64,000 nucleotides of DNA from Penicillium oxalicum (lineage: Eukaryota > Ascomycota > Eurotiomycetes > Eurotiales > Aspergillaceae). The notes under the pieces were generated by a model. That model did no database searches. It saw only the letters and a program-made list of their open reading frames with translations, and was not told the DNA's origin. How positions within the stretch are numbered: position 1 is the stretch's first letter; each line of letters begins with the position of its first letter. A program made the position numbers and the translations under genes. Positions 33,167 through 46,968 of this stretch are shown here, in pieces. The stretch spans positions 1,054,001-1,118,000 of the forward strand of contig NC_064650.1 in the NCBI RefSeq assembly GCF_001723175.1, read 5' to 3'.

Positions 33167-34657
33167 TTATACATGTTCACGAGCGACACGACGCTGGCTC
33201 TCAGCATCATACCCGTCCGTAGTCTGGGTGACTTCAATCGTGCGGTGGATACCGATATCCAACTTGCCGTGTCCGGGAAGCGGATGGTGTTCAATCGTAA
33301 GTCGCTCCTCACTGCTGCTGGGACTAGTTGAGCCTCCCCAGGTCAGTTCGGTGTCACGTTGACTTTCAATGTTGGTGACCATGACGGCCAGCTTGTCCGG
33401 CCTCAGGTTCTTCGGGTTTCCGAGTCGATCGATGGACCCAAGTGGCAAGGCGCGCGAATTGCTGTTGCGGCCAAGATGGCCGGAGTTCGGAAACCCCGAG
33501 GGATAGTCAGAGCCGTTGCGCGAGCCAAGCCATTTGCGGAGTAGCGGACGAAGGGTGGCGAGACTGCCCGCAGTAATACCCAGGCCGGCTTCGATGTTGG
33601 ACCAAACGGCGATTTGGAACGTTGCATCTAGGAGAAAGATTAGCTGATGTCGGAAACCTGCAGAGGCATCACGCGAGCTGAGGAGTACGCACATAGGAAT
33701 TCGTCGCTGGAGAATGTCTGAACGAAGGGGAAGCGAACGATGACGGCGGAAGAGGCACTGTTTCTGTTAGCGGGCTGCCTAAGGCCTTTGGGAGGGAAGG
33801 GGAGAAGACTCCGATGGTGGACTCACATGCAAGCCATGCTCAGAATACCAATAACGGCAAGCTTTGCCTCTCGCTTCATGTGCAGTTTCGAGACGAGGAA
33901 GATGGGCAAAAGGCCGACGGTGAAATCACACAGTGCGGCGAATCCACTGTAGATGTAGGTCATGATGATGATGATGTTGATATCGATGCAGGAACCTTCG
34001 ATGCTCGGGTCTTGAGCGGTCCGGGTCCAAAAGTAAGAGACCGGTTTGCATTGCAAAAGGAGGAGAAAGAAGAAGATGAGTCCGGCCACGATGGTCAAGA
34101 ACATGACCGAATACAGAGTCCAGATGTGGGATCGCTTGACAGTGATCCGTAGCAAGAAGAGACTGACGGAAACCTTGCATCCGACGGAGGCGAAGCAATA
34201 GGCAACTTCGCAAAGCCACCAGTACTATTATTGCAAATCAACTTTGTCAGTTCATGGAATCCGAAAAGGGCAAAGCAGAAAATGACTTTCCAGCAAGGGT
34301 TCCTACCTTCATTGCAGTCACCCGATCCCAGGGCTTGAGGTGCTCGAATTTGTAACCCGTTCCGTAGAGGGTACCTCCAATCATGCACGCACAGAACATG
34401 ATATACGTCACCTAGAAAATTTCTTGTCAGTCTATCACTCCTGTCCCGGGGCGGTGCGATATCTGAAAGATTGGGCGAAAGCGAAGGGGATGTTCAAAAC
34501 GTACAAGTGCAAATACCATCGCAGTGTCATCCCATCCAAAGCCCTTGACAATCCATCCTCGCACATAGCATCGCAACAAGACGGCAATGGTCGCGATGGG
34601 CATAAATACGGCCGCCACGGTCTTGACCGCGACGGCTCTCTGGTGCTCATCCGACAT
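33167..34657 (-). CDS. Fungal rhodopsin-like (SAT4 family) integral membrane protein
   Basis: Five exons on the minus strand (34657-34505, 34411-34307, 34224-33827, 33757-33693, 33627-33167) give 393 residues. Seven hydrophobic segments fit the SAT4/Fung_rhodopsin family. The family marks are visible: LLRCYVRGWIVKGFGWDD after helix 1, SVSLFLLRIT, the LQCKPVSYFW motif, CIDINI, DFTVGLLPIFLVSKLHM, and SNIEAGLGITAGSLATLRPL before the tail. The tail is hydrophilic and serine-rich. Members are often near secretion or secondary-metabolism genes, but no such cluster is visible here. The function of the family is poorly known, and it is not a retinal pump. The acceptor of exon 4 could lie six bases upstream. 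Confidence 0.88.
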
Positions 34658-37600
34658 GTTTAATCCAGTACAAGGCCCCCCTCCTCCGAGAGAAGAGCAC
34701 AAAAGAGGGCGAACGAAGGGTTGCAGATGGTGTGGGAACGTGGGTTGTGGGGAAGACCACAGTTTAATAGTTTAATAGATTGCACTATGGCGACCACACT
34801 CGGGAGTTCTCTTTCAGATCATCGGCATGTCTCCGTGGGAGGGGGCAGACACTCGTTTGAGATTTTCTTCCAGGCTCAGGGGAACTGGAGATCTCTGCGC
34901 AGAGTGGACTAGGGTGGACTGTGGTCGCTGCTGAGGGTGGTGTGTACTGGCTGTGCAAGTGACAAGCGAACGGTCTCTTCAGCACGGGGTTCTGGGCCAG
35001 TGGGTAGTGGCGATTCCGCCAAACTGATCAACGAAGGACCGAAAGGAGCAGTGAGTGGAAAATCCCCGTCCTAACCATTAGGGTAAAAACGGATTACAGA
35101 ATATTAATAATGGAGAGGAATTTCAGTGGTCCAAAGAGCTCCGGTGGAGGAACTGTGGAGAGAGAACCATTCAATGAGCCGTGGCAGACGGTTAGAGTGA
35201 TGACGATCGCAAAAGAGAGCGGCAGAGAAGAGACGACTCCCTCGCGACCTTCTCCAGTCGACCAAACCGCCGGATGAGGATGGAGTCGATGGAGCCGGTG
35301 CTGGTCGAGTCCTCTGGACCCAACCACGGGAAAGTCCCATTTCGACTGTTCTTTACCGTTGGGACTGGTGAACAGGCTCAGAGCCCGACCCCCGCTCAGG
35401 CAGTGGGTGAGTTGTGCCGAGGCCTGCCCTCCCTAGACGCGCATATCATGGATGCACTTTTTGATTTCTCCAATCAATTTGGGTCCTCTCCCACTTTGGA
35501 AATGAGAGGAGCATTTACCTAGTGGACCGACGGGCGTCCTCCCATGCAGAAGCTTGGCACGGACCAACTACCGTAAGGATCGACTCGGGGGTCAATTCTG
35601 TCTGTTCGTCAACCCAATAAAATCCATCTCAGACCAGGCTCTCAGGCTCGGGCTCAGGCTCGTCGGTCCAAAGAGGGTCAGTCGGGAAAGAATACACTTA
35701 TGGTGCCAGCCTGCCATATCTGGCCCAGCCTATTGCTCAATCCAGGGCGACGCAGCAAGAGGAAGGCCAGATGATAATCGCATTGGGATCGTGGGGGGTG
35801 TGGTGGGTATTGGTCTGTGATTCTCTTTTTGCCTTGCCTTCCACGGGTGAGACTGATTCCGACCCGGCGGTCTGGAATTTTGATCAGATTGAAAGACTTC
35901 CACACGCCTTAGTTACTGATCACGATGAACCTTGGCGCCTTACAAGGAAGAGGGGGGAGGGAAAAGAGCAGACCAGAGTGAGACATCTCTAGCTTAGTTA
36001 AGAGTTGGTCAGTCCCGACCCAGGTGAGACCTGCCGGAACAAAGACGCTAAAGTCGCGTGAACGCCACGCTAGACCAGGGTGCATGCGCGAGTGAATATG
36101 TCCCACCACTCGATGCCTCGATAGCGTGTTCCTTGCGGGACCTGCGGAAGTCTGGAAGGAGAAGTGCATGAGTCTGATTGCTCAATGGCAGACCTTCCAT
36201 GCATCAGGCTAGCCTGCTATCCGTAAGGCCGATTGATAATCTTCATCTCGATGGGCGCCAAATGGTGTATCTTGGCCACAATTGCCACACTTTGAGTCCC
36301 TGTCGCCTGGAATTGAATTTCTCGTTTATTATTTGATATCGTCATATGCTTGGCCGGTCGATGGTGACGACTGGTGGAACGCGTCTACCAGACCACTAGT
36401 GCCCGTCAAGATGGCCTTTGACCGTAGTTTTGGACAGTGGTATACGGCCCACTAGTACAGTACCTACGATTCTCTTGGGCCTTGCGCGAGATTGATGGCT
36501 CGTCAGATGAGTCCAGGACCACAGGTACCCAATGTGGTGCAGTATCACAACGCTGAGTGCCCGTACAGCCTAGAGTGTTCACGAGTCCAGTTCTGTCCCA
36601 CGTGTCGGAGTCTTGGGCGAACACTCTCAAAATAGTATATTACTACGACACCACCACCACTATCCACGTACCTCTCAACCCATGGATCCCGTCATCATTG
36701 ACGACTGTCGACTTCCAGAATGGCCATTCCTCCGACCGTGTCATGTTGTCACAAAGGTCAAGCTGCTCACGAACCACCCATTGTCATTCTGAAACAGTGA
36801 TTTTCCCACCTCGCCTCGGTATTCAGCATGCCCAGCGGGGTCCCCTCGTGTACATGGAACAAATTTTCCTCTTCAGTCTCCACTTCGCCGAGGTCTAACC
36901 GCCAAAGCGGATTAGCGTCGGAGCAGGTCTTAAAGTATCCGCCAAGGAGGCGGTTCAGAGGGTCCTTCGTACTCTCCCATCTCCATCTTTGCAACCCAAC
37001 GGCTTGGAGTCGGGAGGTCGGACCGTCTGGATTATTGACCCACCCCAATTGATTGTTGTTCTCCCCCTTAAGGATAAGGTCGGGGAGCTGAGCGTGCCGC
37101 GTTGTCCGCTTTGAGTGAATAACTCCCGGTGCAGGTGGAGGCAAGAATTCAATCGCAGCGACACCCATTTGGATTTGACCGTAGTCAGTCGCAAATCCAT
37201 CTCGACACTTCGACAAAGGGAAAAGCCATCACGATTCCATTGGACCCTACAGGTGGACTATACGCATATCTTGTTCACATTGGGAATCTCTAATCTCTGC
37301 ACTCGTGGCCCGTGACCGATGTGGTGTACAAGACTATCACAGGAATCTATCGAAAAGTGGCTCTCCGTCCCGAGATACAGAATTGAGCTCCACACATCTC
37401 ACCCAAACAATGAATAATCTCCGATAGGTTCCAATACGCCCGGCTGTTCAAGATCATCCGGATGCTAGGTTCACGGTGGTCGATTTGATATCCGTCGATG
37501 TGAGCAAGGCAGTTGGAGGAGACGGAAGGGTCAGTCCTGTACGACATTCACACTGCAGTGACTTCGAAGTAGTATGCTGAAGAAGGGTGAACTGCTCTCG

Positions 37601-40600
37601 GATCCCTCGGATCCATGTGTCATATCCTTAAACTCTCAACGAGCTCCAACCGTCAAAACTCTGTTACTTTGCAGGCTCTAACTCCTGGACGGAACTCTGT
37701 TGATTCTTTCTCTAGGCACAGAAGAGGTCAAAGAGAAAACGGTGACCGCCAAAGCTCCTGATCCAGACCACATTGGGTAACTGATCTGCCACCAAAGTAT
37801 TTTTGCGCTCCTAAACCCTCAACCTCCGACCAATAGGCAGGGGCGCGCTCGGGGTATCCTCTCCCGCTACAGGAGTATTTCGCTGAATGCCTCAAAGCGC
37901 AGACTTTCCACGGATCAGATCAGGGTGAAAGTGGGGGCATCGCGAATTTGACAGCAGCATGGATCCAGAAATACGAGCCCATCTGGAGATACAGAGAACC
38001 CTCGGGGGATGTCTTGGTGCTTGGAAAAAGGCTAAGAAGAGGCCCAAAGTCTAGACGAGTAACATCCTCAGGCGCAGCCTGTGTCTATTGACTTTTACAG
38101 ACACGAGGCGTGGACGATCTCTCTAGTCTCAAGACCTAGTAGGTGGATCCAGCTTCACTGTACTTGGTGATTCATTTGAACCAAAAGTACTGATCATCAG
38201 AAGATGCCTCAATCTGGATGTCCTGGGGATACCCAAAGCCTTTCGGGGAATCACCTGCCAATGTATCTGTATGTATACCATTGACTTCCTTGACATGGAG
38301 AACACGGGCAATCGGCATCCATGAGTGACAAGGGTTGAAAAAAAGCAAATACACTTCCTTAAAATTGTGGTGCATTGGGGATCGACCCATTTCCCTGCAT
38401 TAAAAAAAAGCTATTCGACGCCAAACAATGCACGCCAGGAAGGAAGGGAAATGATCGGACTATAATCGTACCTTGCCATTATGACGAGACAATGGAGGAG
38501 GGCATGCGGGATTATTGGTCGAATGCCACTGAGGATCTGCCGGATGTTCCGCGCAATCATGACAAAAGCAAAAACACATGCATCTTCCGACTTCCAATGA
38601 TCATACCTGGCGGCCGACTCTTCCAGCCTTCGATCCAGTGTTGATCAAACGGGCGGTGCAGGGGTTGCATTACGTTGACCAACCGGCCAAGTCCCAGTTC
38701 CTCAAATATCCTCCTCGGCGTCATATCTGATTCGAAGCACGCCTCTCTACATGGGACTTTGATCATGGGATCAAAGATGGACAGGGTGGTGGACACTGGA
38801 TACTGGACATTTTACAATTGGAAGAGTCTCCCCTGCTTCACGCTGAAATACCCAGGTACATTGCCGACATCCATCGTGGCCCACGGCTGGCGTGAGAATA
38901 CACCTGGCATCCCGAATCAGTCATCTCGCCGTCCAGATGTTTGCACTTGGTTCAAGTTTGTCCTAGAAGGGGGGGCAATCGATGCCGGCCGCCGCCACGG
39001 CATGTCTTCGCCAGGAAATTGAGGGAAATCGCAGGGCCCTCATCCGCAACCCAGCATCGTGGTTAGATTGTGGATCCTCTCGTATCTGCCCATCATTTAA
39101 TGGTCGATCATTACTATCTAGCCACCTGCACCTCACACCCTCTCACCACTTGATGGGCTTAGCGCTGAAATCATTCCGGTCATCAGATTTTGCCTGCAGG
39201 TGCCCGCTCTGCACGGGGCTCAGAATACGTAATCTGTCTCTGAGAGAGGCACGTATGATGTGAGCGAGTGAGAGAAAAAGAGAGAGCGACACATGGACCT
39301 AACCCGACCTGCCGAGCCATTTTGGCCACGTCCCCGGGAATCCATTGCGCCGGACTTCTCGCGCGTTTCCCTAGCAGCCTAGATGAGGATTCAGGAATTC
39401 CTCGGCCACAGCATACGAGTCAACATGACAAGGGATTGCCGGTGGTGAGGTCCTTGATCCGCATCTCGGATATGCTCTCCTTTCCGAGAATCCTCGAATC
39501 CTCGAATCCACCCGTTTCTTGGAAGCTCATCCTCGGCAAATACCCACCGAATCTAGACTTCTCGGCAAGTCCAAAAGTGCAAATACAGCAGAGTCTCTGT
39601 CTAGAAGGTTTTCCTTCCTTCATCGTTCCCTTCACCGCGGATTTCTCTTTTTTTCAGGTGTGTGCGTGCGTGTGTGCGGCAGTTTGCCGATAGAAGACTG
39701 TGCAGAGGCAATGCCGAGTGGGTCGACGGGGCGCTCTTCCGGGCACTCGGAATAATGGACATACTGACTGAATCATGTGTGGATCCGACTTGTGACAGGG
39801 GTATAGAGATATGTGCGGATGATGCCCAGGTAAAATGTGCTGTTGGGGTAGCGCCACCGTCAAGTGGTGTCCATGCCATATTTCAGGTCGATACAAGAAG
39901 CGTTGGATCCAGAGAAAGACATCCACCGCCCGAGAGTGAACCTTTGTCATTGGATCGGAACACTCCCCCGCGCCTCTACTCAACAGGGGGCCTCATCCAA
40001 TTTTGCTCTGAGATTGAGGAATTAAGCAGGACATGAGTTGTCGAGCTAAATTGATCAGCTCTCAACAACGACTTTGCTCCAGTGCGGTGGTACATATAGT
40101 CATGTATCAATTCAGTCGCGGTGGATCGATCACATGGTAACGGGCCAATGAAGCAGGCCAGCGCCTACCTGGCTAGGTAGTAGAGTACTGTAGATGCTAT
40201 CTAGTCAGGTCCGAATCTCTATCCCAAGTCTAGGGTGGTGATGAAATGAAACAGAGTTGAGCAGTAAATTTTGAAATTGCAAGTTTTTTTTTTTTTTTTC
40301 CAAGTTGCATGACTAGGCAACTTCAGTGAGCAAGTTCTCTGCAATCATTGCCTGATGACTCAGGCAACTTACTCCCCGGGACAGGAATGAGACTTCCACC
40401 GGGGAGGTGGCCAGCGCGAGAAATCAGCCTCATGGATCACATCACTCATTAATTGGCCTCAATTAGAGTTTAGGAAGTGCGCAGCTGTGCTTCTCCATAC
40501 ACAGCCTCCTCCTCCATGCCTAGACACCTGATTCCTCGCGTTTATGGAAGCACCCACGTAAAAATGGACAGACCATTAATGAACGAGCCTGAGCTTAATC

Positions 40601-41852
40601 GCCTACCCGAGCTCCGTACCGCGGATCACCGAGTCTCAAAATTGAGAATTTCAGAGCGGCACGAATCGCCAAGGTTTATTTCGCATGCAGTAACTGGTCA
40701 TGCAGTTCTCAATTTAAGGGTCTTCTGATCTCAAAAGATCACCCTCTCTGTGAAAGGGTTCTAGACTGGTGAGAGCTAGCCTCGAACGGGCAAGTGTATC
40801 GCTGAGTTCTCGATTGAGTGATGGTGTAGATCAGATCCATGTGTCGATCCAGTGCAGCCGTCGTTAGCACGGACTAGCAATGAAATAGCACTGAAACAAA
40901 ATTCAATTTCTGTTGATCAGGAAATGGTGCAATCTGGAACTTTGCAATTGTAAGCGAGAGAGCTAGCCATCATGTCTGCGATCCATTGTCAGTCTGTCTA
41001 CCTCGTCTCTATCATCCAAATGGAGGCCCCGACCTCGAATGATTGAAAGGATTATTCATCATTCAGCCTGTAATCTAGGCTTCAAAGAGAAATTTTTTTG
41101 TTTAAGCTCCAGGATTTGCAACATCATTAGAGAAAAGATTGATCTTTTAAAGTTTTGGAGCCAATGAGAAGCAATAACTCCCGGTGTCAATCTCAGATGC
41201 TAGTAATCGCTTAGACTTCAATATATGATATGCCGGTGAGACTGTCACTGATATTCTCACCGAGGGAAATAAAGAAAGCCACATAGGTCTAAATAGCATT
41301 TGGTGTAGTATCTCGCATGAGTCGTTTACCTGTGGCCTGCTAAAGCTCATTCCAGTCCATGTGCGACCTCATAGTGTCGGTCCCGAGAGAATCAAACGAA
41401 CTAGATAACTCTACAAGGACCTGCACTCAATGCCCTGGTCAGTTAGTCAGAGCTTCAAATACTACGTAGTATGTAATGACATAAGCACCAAAATAGCATC
41501 TTTCTTCAAGTCAAAGCTCGGCCTTTGCAATATCAAACAACCATTCTTGGGGCAATTTCCCCGTACAAACGTAGTCTTCCTTTCTGCGTGTGAGCATCTT
41601 TTGAAAGAAGCAGTGGTACTCAAGGCTTTGTTTGATATATATCAACCGTCTACTATGGATCTTCGTTTGCTGATATCCTCAAGTAGCATCCACAACTTCA
41701 AAAGTGGAAACCTCAGGGCACTTGCCATCAGTTACTCTCCAGATTTACACGGATGACCTGGCTAGCCTGTTTTCTCTTTCCTTCAATTTGTCCTGCTCAG
41801 CTTAACAACACTCTTCATCATAAATCGCTCTGGAAGCCATGTCCCCACTAGC
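34658..41852. other. Gene-poor island of 7.2 kb
   Basis: I read all frames and found no recognisable protein. The longest frames (36767-37216 minus, 149 codons; 38675-39022 plus, 115 codons) lack ATG starts or matches. A minus stretch at 38557-38796 (CFESDMTPRRIFEELGLG) has some protein character but no context. A run of 16 T is at 40284-40299. The first few hundred bases should hold the promoter of the SAT4-type gene. Confidence 0.45.
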
Positions 41853-43015
41853 TCCAAAGATACAGCATACATCTCTCGCTCTGACCTGACTTCGCCCAGC
41901 AATATTGAGAGCAGCGTCAGTCAGGTCAAGCACCTGGCCTCCTACAACTGGATCGAAGCACCTACGCCCACCATTGCTGTTCCAGGATTTCCAGCCCTTT
42001 GGTTTCTGTTAGAGGGCACTCGGTAAAGGAGAAAAGACACCGGACTAGCATACATTGCTCAGAACGCTGCCCGTTACCCTGACAGTCCTCTCGAACTGAT
42101 TTTCCGCGCACTCTTCATCGAACAGCCGTCCTTTCAATTGACATGAATTTAGGTGAAAATTGTGACTGACAGAAACATTCTTCGCAAGCTTCTCTCATTC
42201 ATTGACCCTCACTCGGGTGGCAAAAGACTGTGCTCATTTATTATCCTATTTTCTCCCGCGACGAAGCCATCAATTCCGAGTTCATTGGTGAGAGCCAGTT
42301 TCGCGGATTTGGCCGTCAATTTGAAAAGAGCTATACCATCCCACAAGCGAAAGGGAGTACTGGCCATCATCGCATCATTTACTACCAGCTGGGCAGTCTC
42401 AACTTTCTCGTCCGCCATGAAGTAGACGGCTACGTGAAGGACGACGGGGACCAGCAGAATTTCATCACTTCGGCATGGGAGTTACTGAATCTTTCTCAAA
42501 GTAAGCCCCTCAAAGAGAAAAGATTTTCCTCCTCCATACTCAGGATCCAGCATTTCGGAGAGCCCGTGACGCGAGAATCAACCTTGGAAATCAAGACTCG
42601 CGCTGCTAAGAAGCCGCTTGACCTTGAGAAAGTGATTCCTCGGCTGTGGATCTCGCAGACGCCAAAACCGGTTCGTGCACACCATCACGGAGGAAAATTT
42701 ACATCCCCCGAGGTCGAAGATGTCACCATTCAGATTCAAGACTGGGAGCGGCGTCGTCAAGGTGAATTAACCTTCTTGTCAACTTGATCAAAAGAATCAT
42801 CCACCAGACTCGCGCATTCGGCGGTAGCTCAACTGCCCGATAGAATCCAGACATGGATATGCTAGTGATAGTGAAGAGTCAGGATGAGAATGTACTCCCT
42901 GGCGATGTTTATTCATGCTGGTCAAAACCCGTCAGCTCGGACGAAGTATGCCCCGCAAACTCCGATGATCCTCAAGGTATTGCCTCTGCGCAGATTGCTC
43001 CAAAGAAGATGGCAT
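41853..43015 (+). pseudogene. Broken gene of the fungal family annotated as geranylgeranyl pyrophosphate synthetase-like
   Basis: The first frame reads SKDTAYISRSDLTSPS, then VKHLASYNWIEAPTPTIAVP, a conserved N-terminal block. It hits TAA (42024), continues with AYIAQNAARYPDSPLE, then TGA (42144) and TAG (42150), then VTDRNILRKLLSFIDP. Near 42210-42245 the match shifts frame to FSRDEAINSEFIG, GFGRQFEKSYT, STGHHRIIYYQLGSLNFLVR and LEIKTRAAKKPLDLEKV, then LWISQTPKPVRA, ending 42787. A third frame carries faint tail similarity. Residue-level conservation is high, so decay is recent. Proteins of this family often carry the prenyltransferase name in fungal databases, but no DDxxD motif is present here and the real function is unknown. 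Confidence 0.75.
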
Positions 43016-45576
43016 GAAGACGCTGGCCTCCATTGGGCTGTCATTCGGTTCAATTAACGGACTGTATCACATCCTCAACCATTGCTTTGCGAAAAAAAAA
43101 ATGGAGATCACACTTGCCCACATGACAACAGATTTTTTTCACGCAGAAAGTTTCCTGTCAAGGCATACTCTACATTTGATCCCCATGCGGACTGATACTA
43201 GGAAACGTCCGGCTTTTTTCTAGTGTGCGTGTTCATGGATTTGAAGAGTTTACCGATTAATTTGGCACAATCACGCTCTTTCAAACTGATAAATGATTTT
43301 ACGCATGGAATTCGCTCATAGTTTTTCTCTCACCCTAGAATCTCACCATATCATTTTTGACTTGTAATCTCCACCAAACTAGGACCTTGCAACATGACTT
43401 TTATCTTTCAAATTCCTGACAACGGATATATGATATTCCTGCACAAACTCAAAAAGGCTTCATCACTTAAAGCCAAGTCTTTTGCACAATCTACGTGCGA
43501 GACCGTGCAGTTGTGATTTTTCTGCCATGCCACACTGGACAAAAAGCCATTTACCTTATCCACTGCTCTATGCATGTGAATAAAGAAGAGCAGATTACTG
43601 ATGACAGCTATCTGGTAGACGAGACTACGCAATAGTCTAATCAAAAGCAAAGGGATGAGGTTGATACATTGATACGATCTTGCCTTACTTCTAGGTGTTT
43701 TCCTCAGTAGCATATTGTGATCCTATCACGCATCAATTGAGCCAAAATTTAGTCCGACTGAAAAATATTCGGAGAGCGAGCGTTAAGCCTTGAGGTAAAT
43801 GACTGATACACAAACAAAAGTTTACGTAGAAGTCCACCGGTAGGTATACTACGTAAGTACACCTTAAAAGTCCCTAATCCCTCGCCAGTGTATAGTATAT
43901 CATCGAGCGTGGAGGGTCGAGGTCCCCCTAACGATAGAGGCCCTTTGTGAGAATTAGCCAATGATCCTAGGATAGCCTATCCCGCGATTGAGGATAACTG
44001 CTGACTCCAGAAAGACGCAGGCCCGAGGGAGGTCCTAACAAAGCAAGCTCCCTCACGTCACCTCTGGACTAAGGCCCGATCTTCCAATACAGGCATGATT
44101 TCATGAGCATTCATTCACATTCAAATAAATCCTCTGCCTTCATTCCACGCAATAATCCAATATCTAACATGTCTGCGATCGTGGGTTTATCAACCCGATT
44201 AAGACCCAGCTCTGCCGGCCTTCATTTAGCATACATCTGACCTAAAAGTCTTGATCCAGCTCCCTAGTCCCTCAATTAGGTAGGCTTGCTCCTCTCATGA
44301 TGGAGACATCCCGCTTGAAACATGCCATCCGACTGGCGCCGGTCACAAGCACTCCGATCATTTAGACCCGCATACAAAAAGAGCAAACAAAGAAATCTAC
44401 CATGCCTGCGTATAATTCCAGCCCAGCTCGGTGGCTTACTGGAATACGGGATCAGGGAGGGATGCCTCATTGTCCTTGCGATTGTCCTTTCATTCGTTTA
44501 GGTAACTACGGTTGGTCATCCTGATTTATCCAAGCTGGGCGCGGCGGCGCGGGGGGAGGGTCGAGACACGCAGTGCTGCAGCCCGGGATTTGATCACTTG
44601 TGTGCGCTTTGTCTGTCAACTATGCCACCACATCGTACATGCAGGTTGCATCTGCTTCGGGGGGGGGTTCTTTTTCTTTCAGAGAAGTGGAGAACTGGCT
44701 ACCTAACCTATCGTACCTAGTAGGTCCACGTCTGTGTGTATGTCTCAATATCTCCAAGAAGTATCAAACCTATTCCAGATTCCAGGCTCTGGTACATTTC
44801 CAGCCTCGCTCTATGAGTCCTTGTTACTTGGACATCCACCAATACATACATTCTCCTGTATAAAAAGACCTCGTTCCTTCCTAAATGGAAATTCAATCTG
44901 CTACATCACTGCCAAGGAATCATCTTCGATCTTCTATTTGAGAGGTTCACAGTTCATTGCACGGGCTTAACTTCCAAGAGGAAGCTTGATCTGCCCCCCC
45001 CCCCCCCCCCCCCCGGGGCATATTTCATCAACTCGAAACAAGCGATACAGTCAACTTATCTCCTGCTTCACCCAAACAGAAGAAAATCAGATCCCTGTTC
45101 TGCAATCTCAGCATCAGTACTATATCCTCCAATAATTTGTCACCAATTCCTCGCTGTCGATACCCTTCATGTCTGACAAGTCGACCAACGGCCGCCTGGG
45201 TCGTGCGGACAACATTCTTGACAGATCCGGGAGCCTAGATCCCCAGCCTGGGCAGACCTTCCAACACGCCTTACTGGAGGTGGTTCGAGGCTCTATGATA
45301 GCTTGTTACTTTGTCTACACGAGGAGTCGCATCTTGATGTTTGGTAATGAAGATCGCTGAGAAATTGATTGAAGCGTTCGCTGTGTCTCAAATATTGGTA
45401 TCCGGGTAAAAAAAATGCCAGGACATGAAAAAGATGGTATAAGTACAGTGTTGTGTTGAAAGTGGAAATCCGCCGCAGGAATATACAGGTACAAGTACAA
45501 AGTGTGCATCTCACACATGAGAACCAGTCGGCACCGACAGCAACCGTTCGAGGTCAATGCCCGCCTCGCGAGAAGC
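43016..45576. other. Gene-poor spacer of 2.6 kb
   Basis: No gene is recognised. It includes a run of 21 C at 44994-45014 and a shorter G run at 44659-44667. The last 200 bases should hold the 3' end of the mitoribosomal gene. Confidence 0.45.
44994..45014. repeat. Run of 21 C followed by GGGG
   Basis: A pure C homopolymer; G-rich on the minus strand. Its length is likely to be unstable or mis-sequenced. Confidence 0.9.
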
Positions 45577-46968
45577 TTAAGCCTCCACACGAGTGGGTAT
45601 CTTGACCATGCCACGCTTTCGGTCGTCGGCAGGGATACCATACCGACGGCCAGGGGCCCAGGGAGCGCGGCCGTCCGCGCCAACAGTCTCCTTGGTGAAC
45701 TTGGCATCCTGGATGCGATAGTTGAACCTGCCGTTCTCGGGCTCGACATGTTGAACGCTCTTCTCACGGCGGGCCTGGGCCACCTCGCGCCGCTTTCGTT
45801 CAGCTTCTTCCTGTTTTTGAAGACGCTCACTGTGTCGCTGTGTCACGGTGCGACGCTCATTAGGGTAGGCTTTGCGGTCCATTTCCAGCTGGACCAGCTG
45901 CGGGTGTGGGATGCGCACGTCCGCAGGCTGCAAGACCTGTCGGGCATTTTCGCCCTTGCCGACCCACTCAACAGAATTGGGGTTCTGCACAATTTCATCG
46001 GTCAGGTCGGAGGGGTGAGAAATCTTTGCGGCGACATCCCTCTCCAGTGCCGGGGCTCCGGAGAATACACGGCCGGCATCCACTCGATTGAACGAACGTG
46101 ACTCAGGCACAGGATAGAAAATCTGTGCACCAGTGGAAGGGTGCGCAGGAAGGTCATTAATAGATTCGTGATAAGTCGGGCGCTCGCCTTCTTGAGCAAG
46201 TGGTGTGGTGGGGATCATTTCGTGTACAGCACGAGCATATGGCAAAGCTAATGGTTTACCCTGAGTCAAACACGGTTGGTCAGCGACAATACTAGAAGTT
46301 GGTCGAAGGCGTTTGTGTTTTTTTCTCGAGTTGACAGCATGTAGATCAGGATAAAGGGTGTTTTTAACCAGTCAGGCGAGAGCCTTTGTCTTCAAGACTA
46401 ATCGATTTTTTGTTGTCTCATCATATGCGTCGGTATGGGGAGGGGGTGAAGCCCGTGAAGAAAAAAAGAAATAAAATTCGTGAACATTTTTGCTTACCTG
46501 TGCACGTTGTCTTCTCTCCAGTTCCACGAGTCGAACGACGGCCGCGATACGCTTCATATCAACACCGAGTTCAACACTGACGGCGCGAACGCTCTTCTTC
46601 TTCTCCACGACACGAACATAAATTTCATTTCGAAGCTCCTCGCTGAGTATACTTTCGCTGATGAAGCTTCGGTTACCGGGAAAAGGCCGTGGAGTGTCAT
46701 TGAAGTCACCATCACGATCTGATCGACCTGAAATGTAATTTGTTTCGCCGGGAATGTGATGCTTCAGCGCGGCTCCTTCGGTAGAGAGCCATTGGAACAT
46801 TTGCCGCCGAAGCTTGGTTTGTGGGGCCGGTGTTACAGAGAATTGACGTGACATGATATGTGAGGGTAGAGATGTGGATGTGACAGAAGATGTGGAGGAG
46901 GATTGTGAGGATGTGATGTAGGGGAGGAGGGCGTTGGACACACGCCGGGGCTGTATCCGGGGTGCCAT
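45577..46968 (-). CDS. mrps35: Mitochondrial ribosomal small subunit protein mS35 (Bot1/Mrps35)
   Basis: Component of the mitochondrial 37S ribosomal subunit; the fission yeast relative Bot1 is needed for mitochondrial translation. Exons 46968-46498 and 46260-45577 give 384 residues. The donor is GTAAGC and the acceptor TTTGACTCAG. The N-terminus MAPRIQPRRVSNALLPYITS is basic, hydroxylated and free of acidic residues, fitting a mitochondrial presequence, with a likely cleavage zone before FSVTPAPQTKLRRQMFQWL. The Bot1 domain follows: SESILSEELRNEIYVRVVE, then SVRAVSVELGVDMKRIAAVV and RLVELE. The second exon has PHPQLVQLEMDRKAYPNE and a basic helix, ending near the C-terminus with PWAPGRRYGIP. 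Family by memory of the Bot1 pattern. Confidence 0.87.

Noticed and set aside
36767..37216. 149-codon minus-strand frame
   Set aside because: It begins at a TTG, lacks an ATG near its start and has no recognisable motif.
38557..38796. Minus-strand frame with protein-like composition
   Set aside because: It has no ATG, no neighbouring exon and no recognised family; left as part of the gene-poor island.
45502..46101. 199-codon plus-strand frame
   Set aside because: It is the antisense shadow of the second mrps35 exon.
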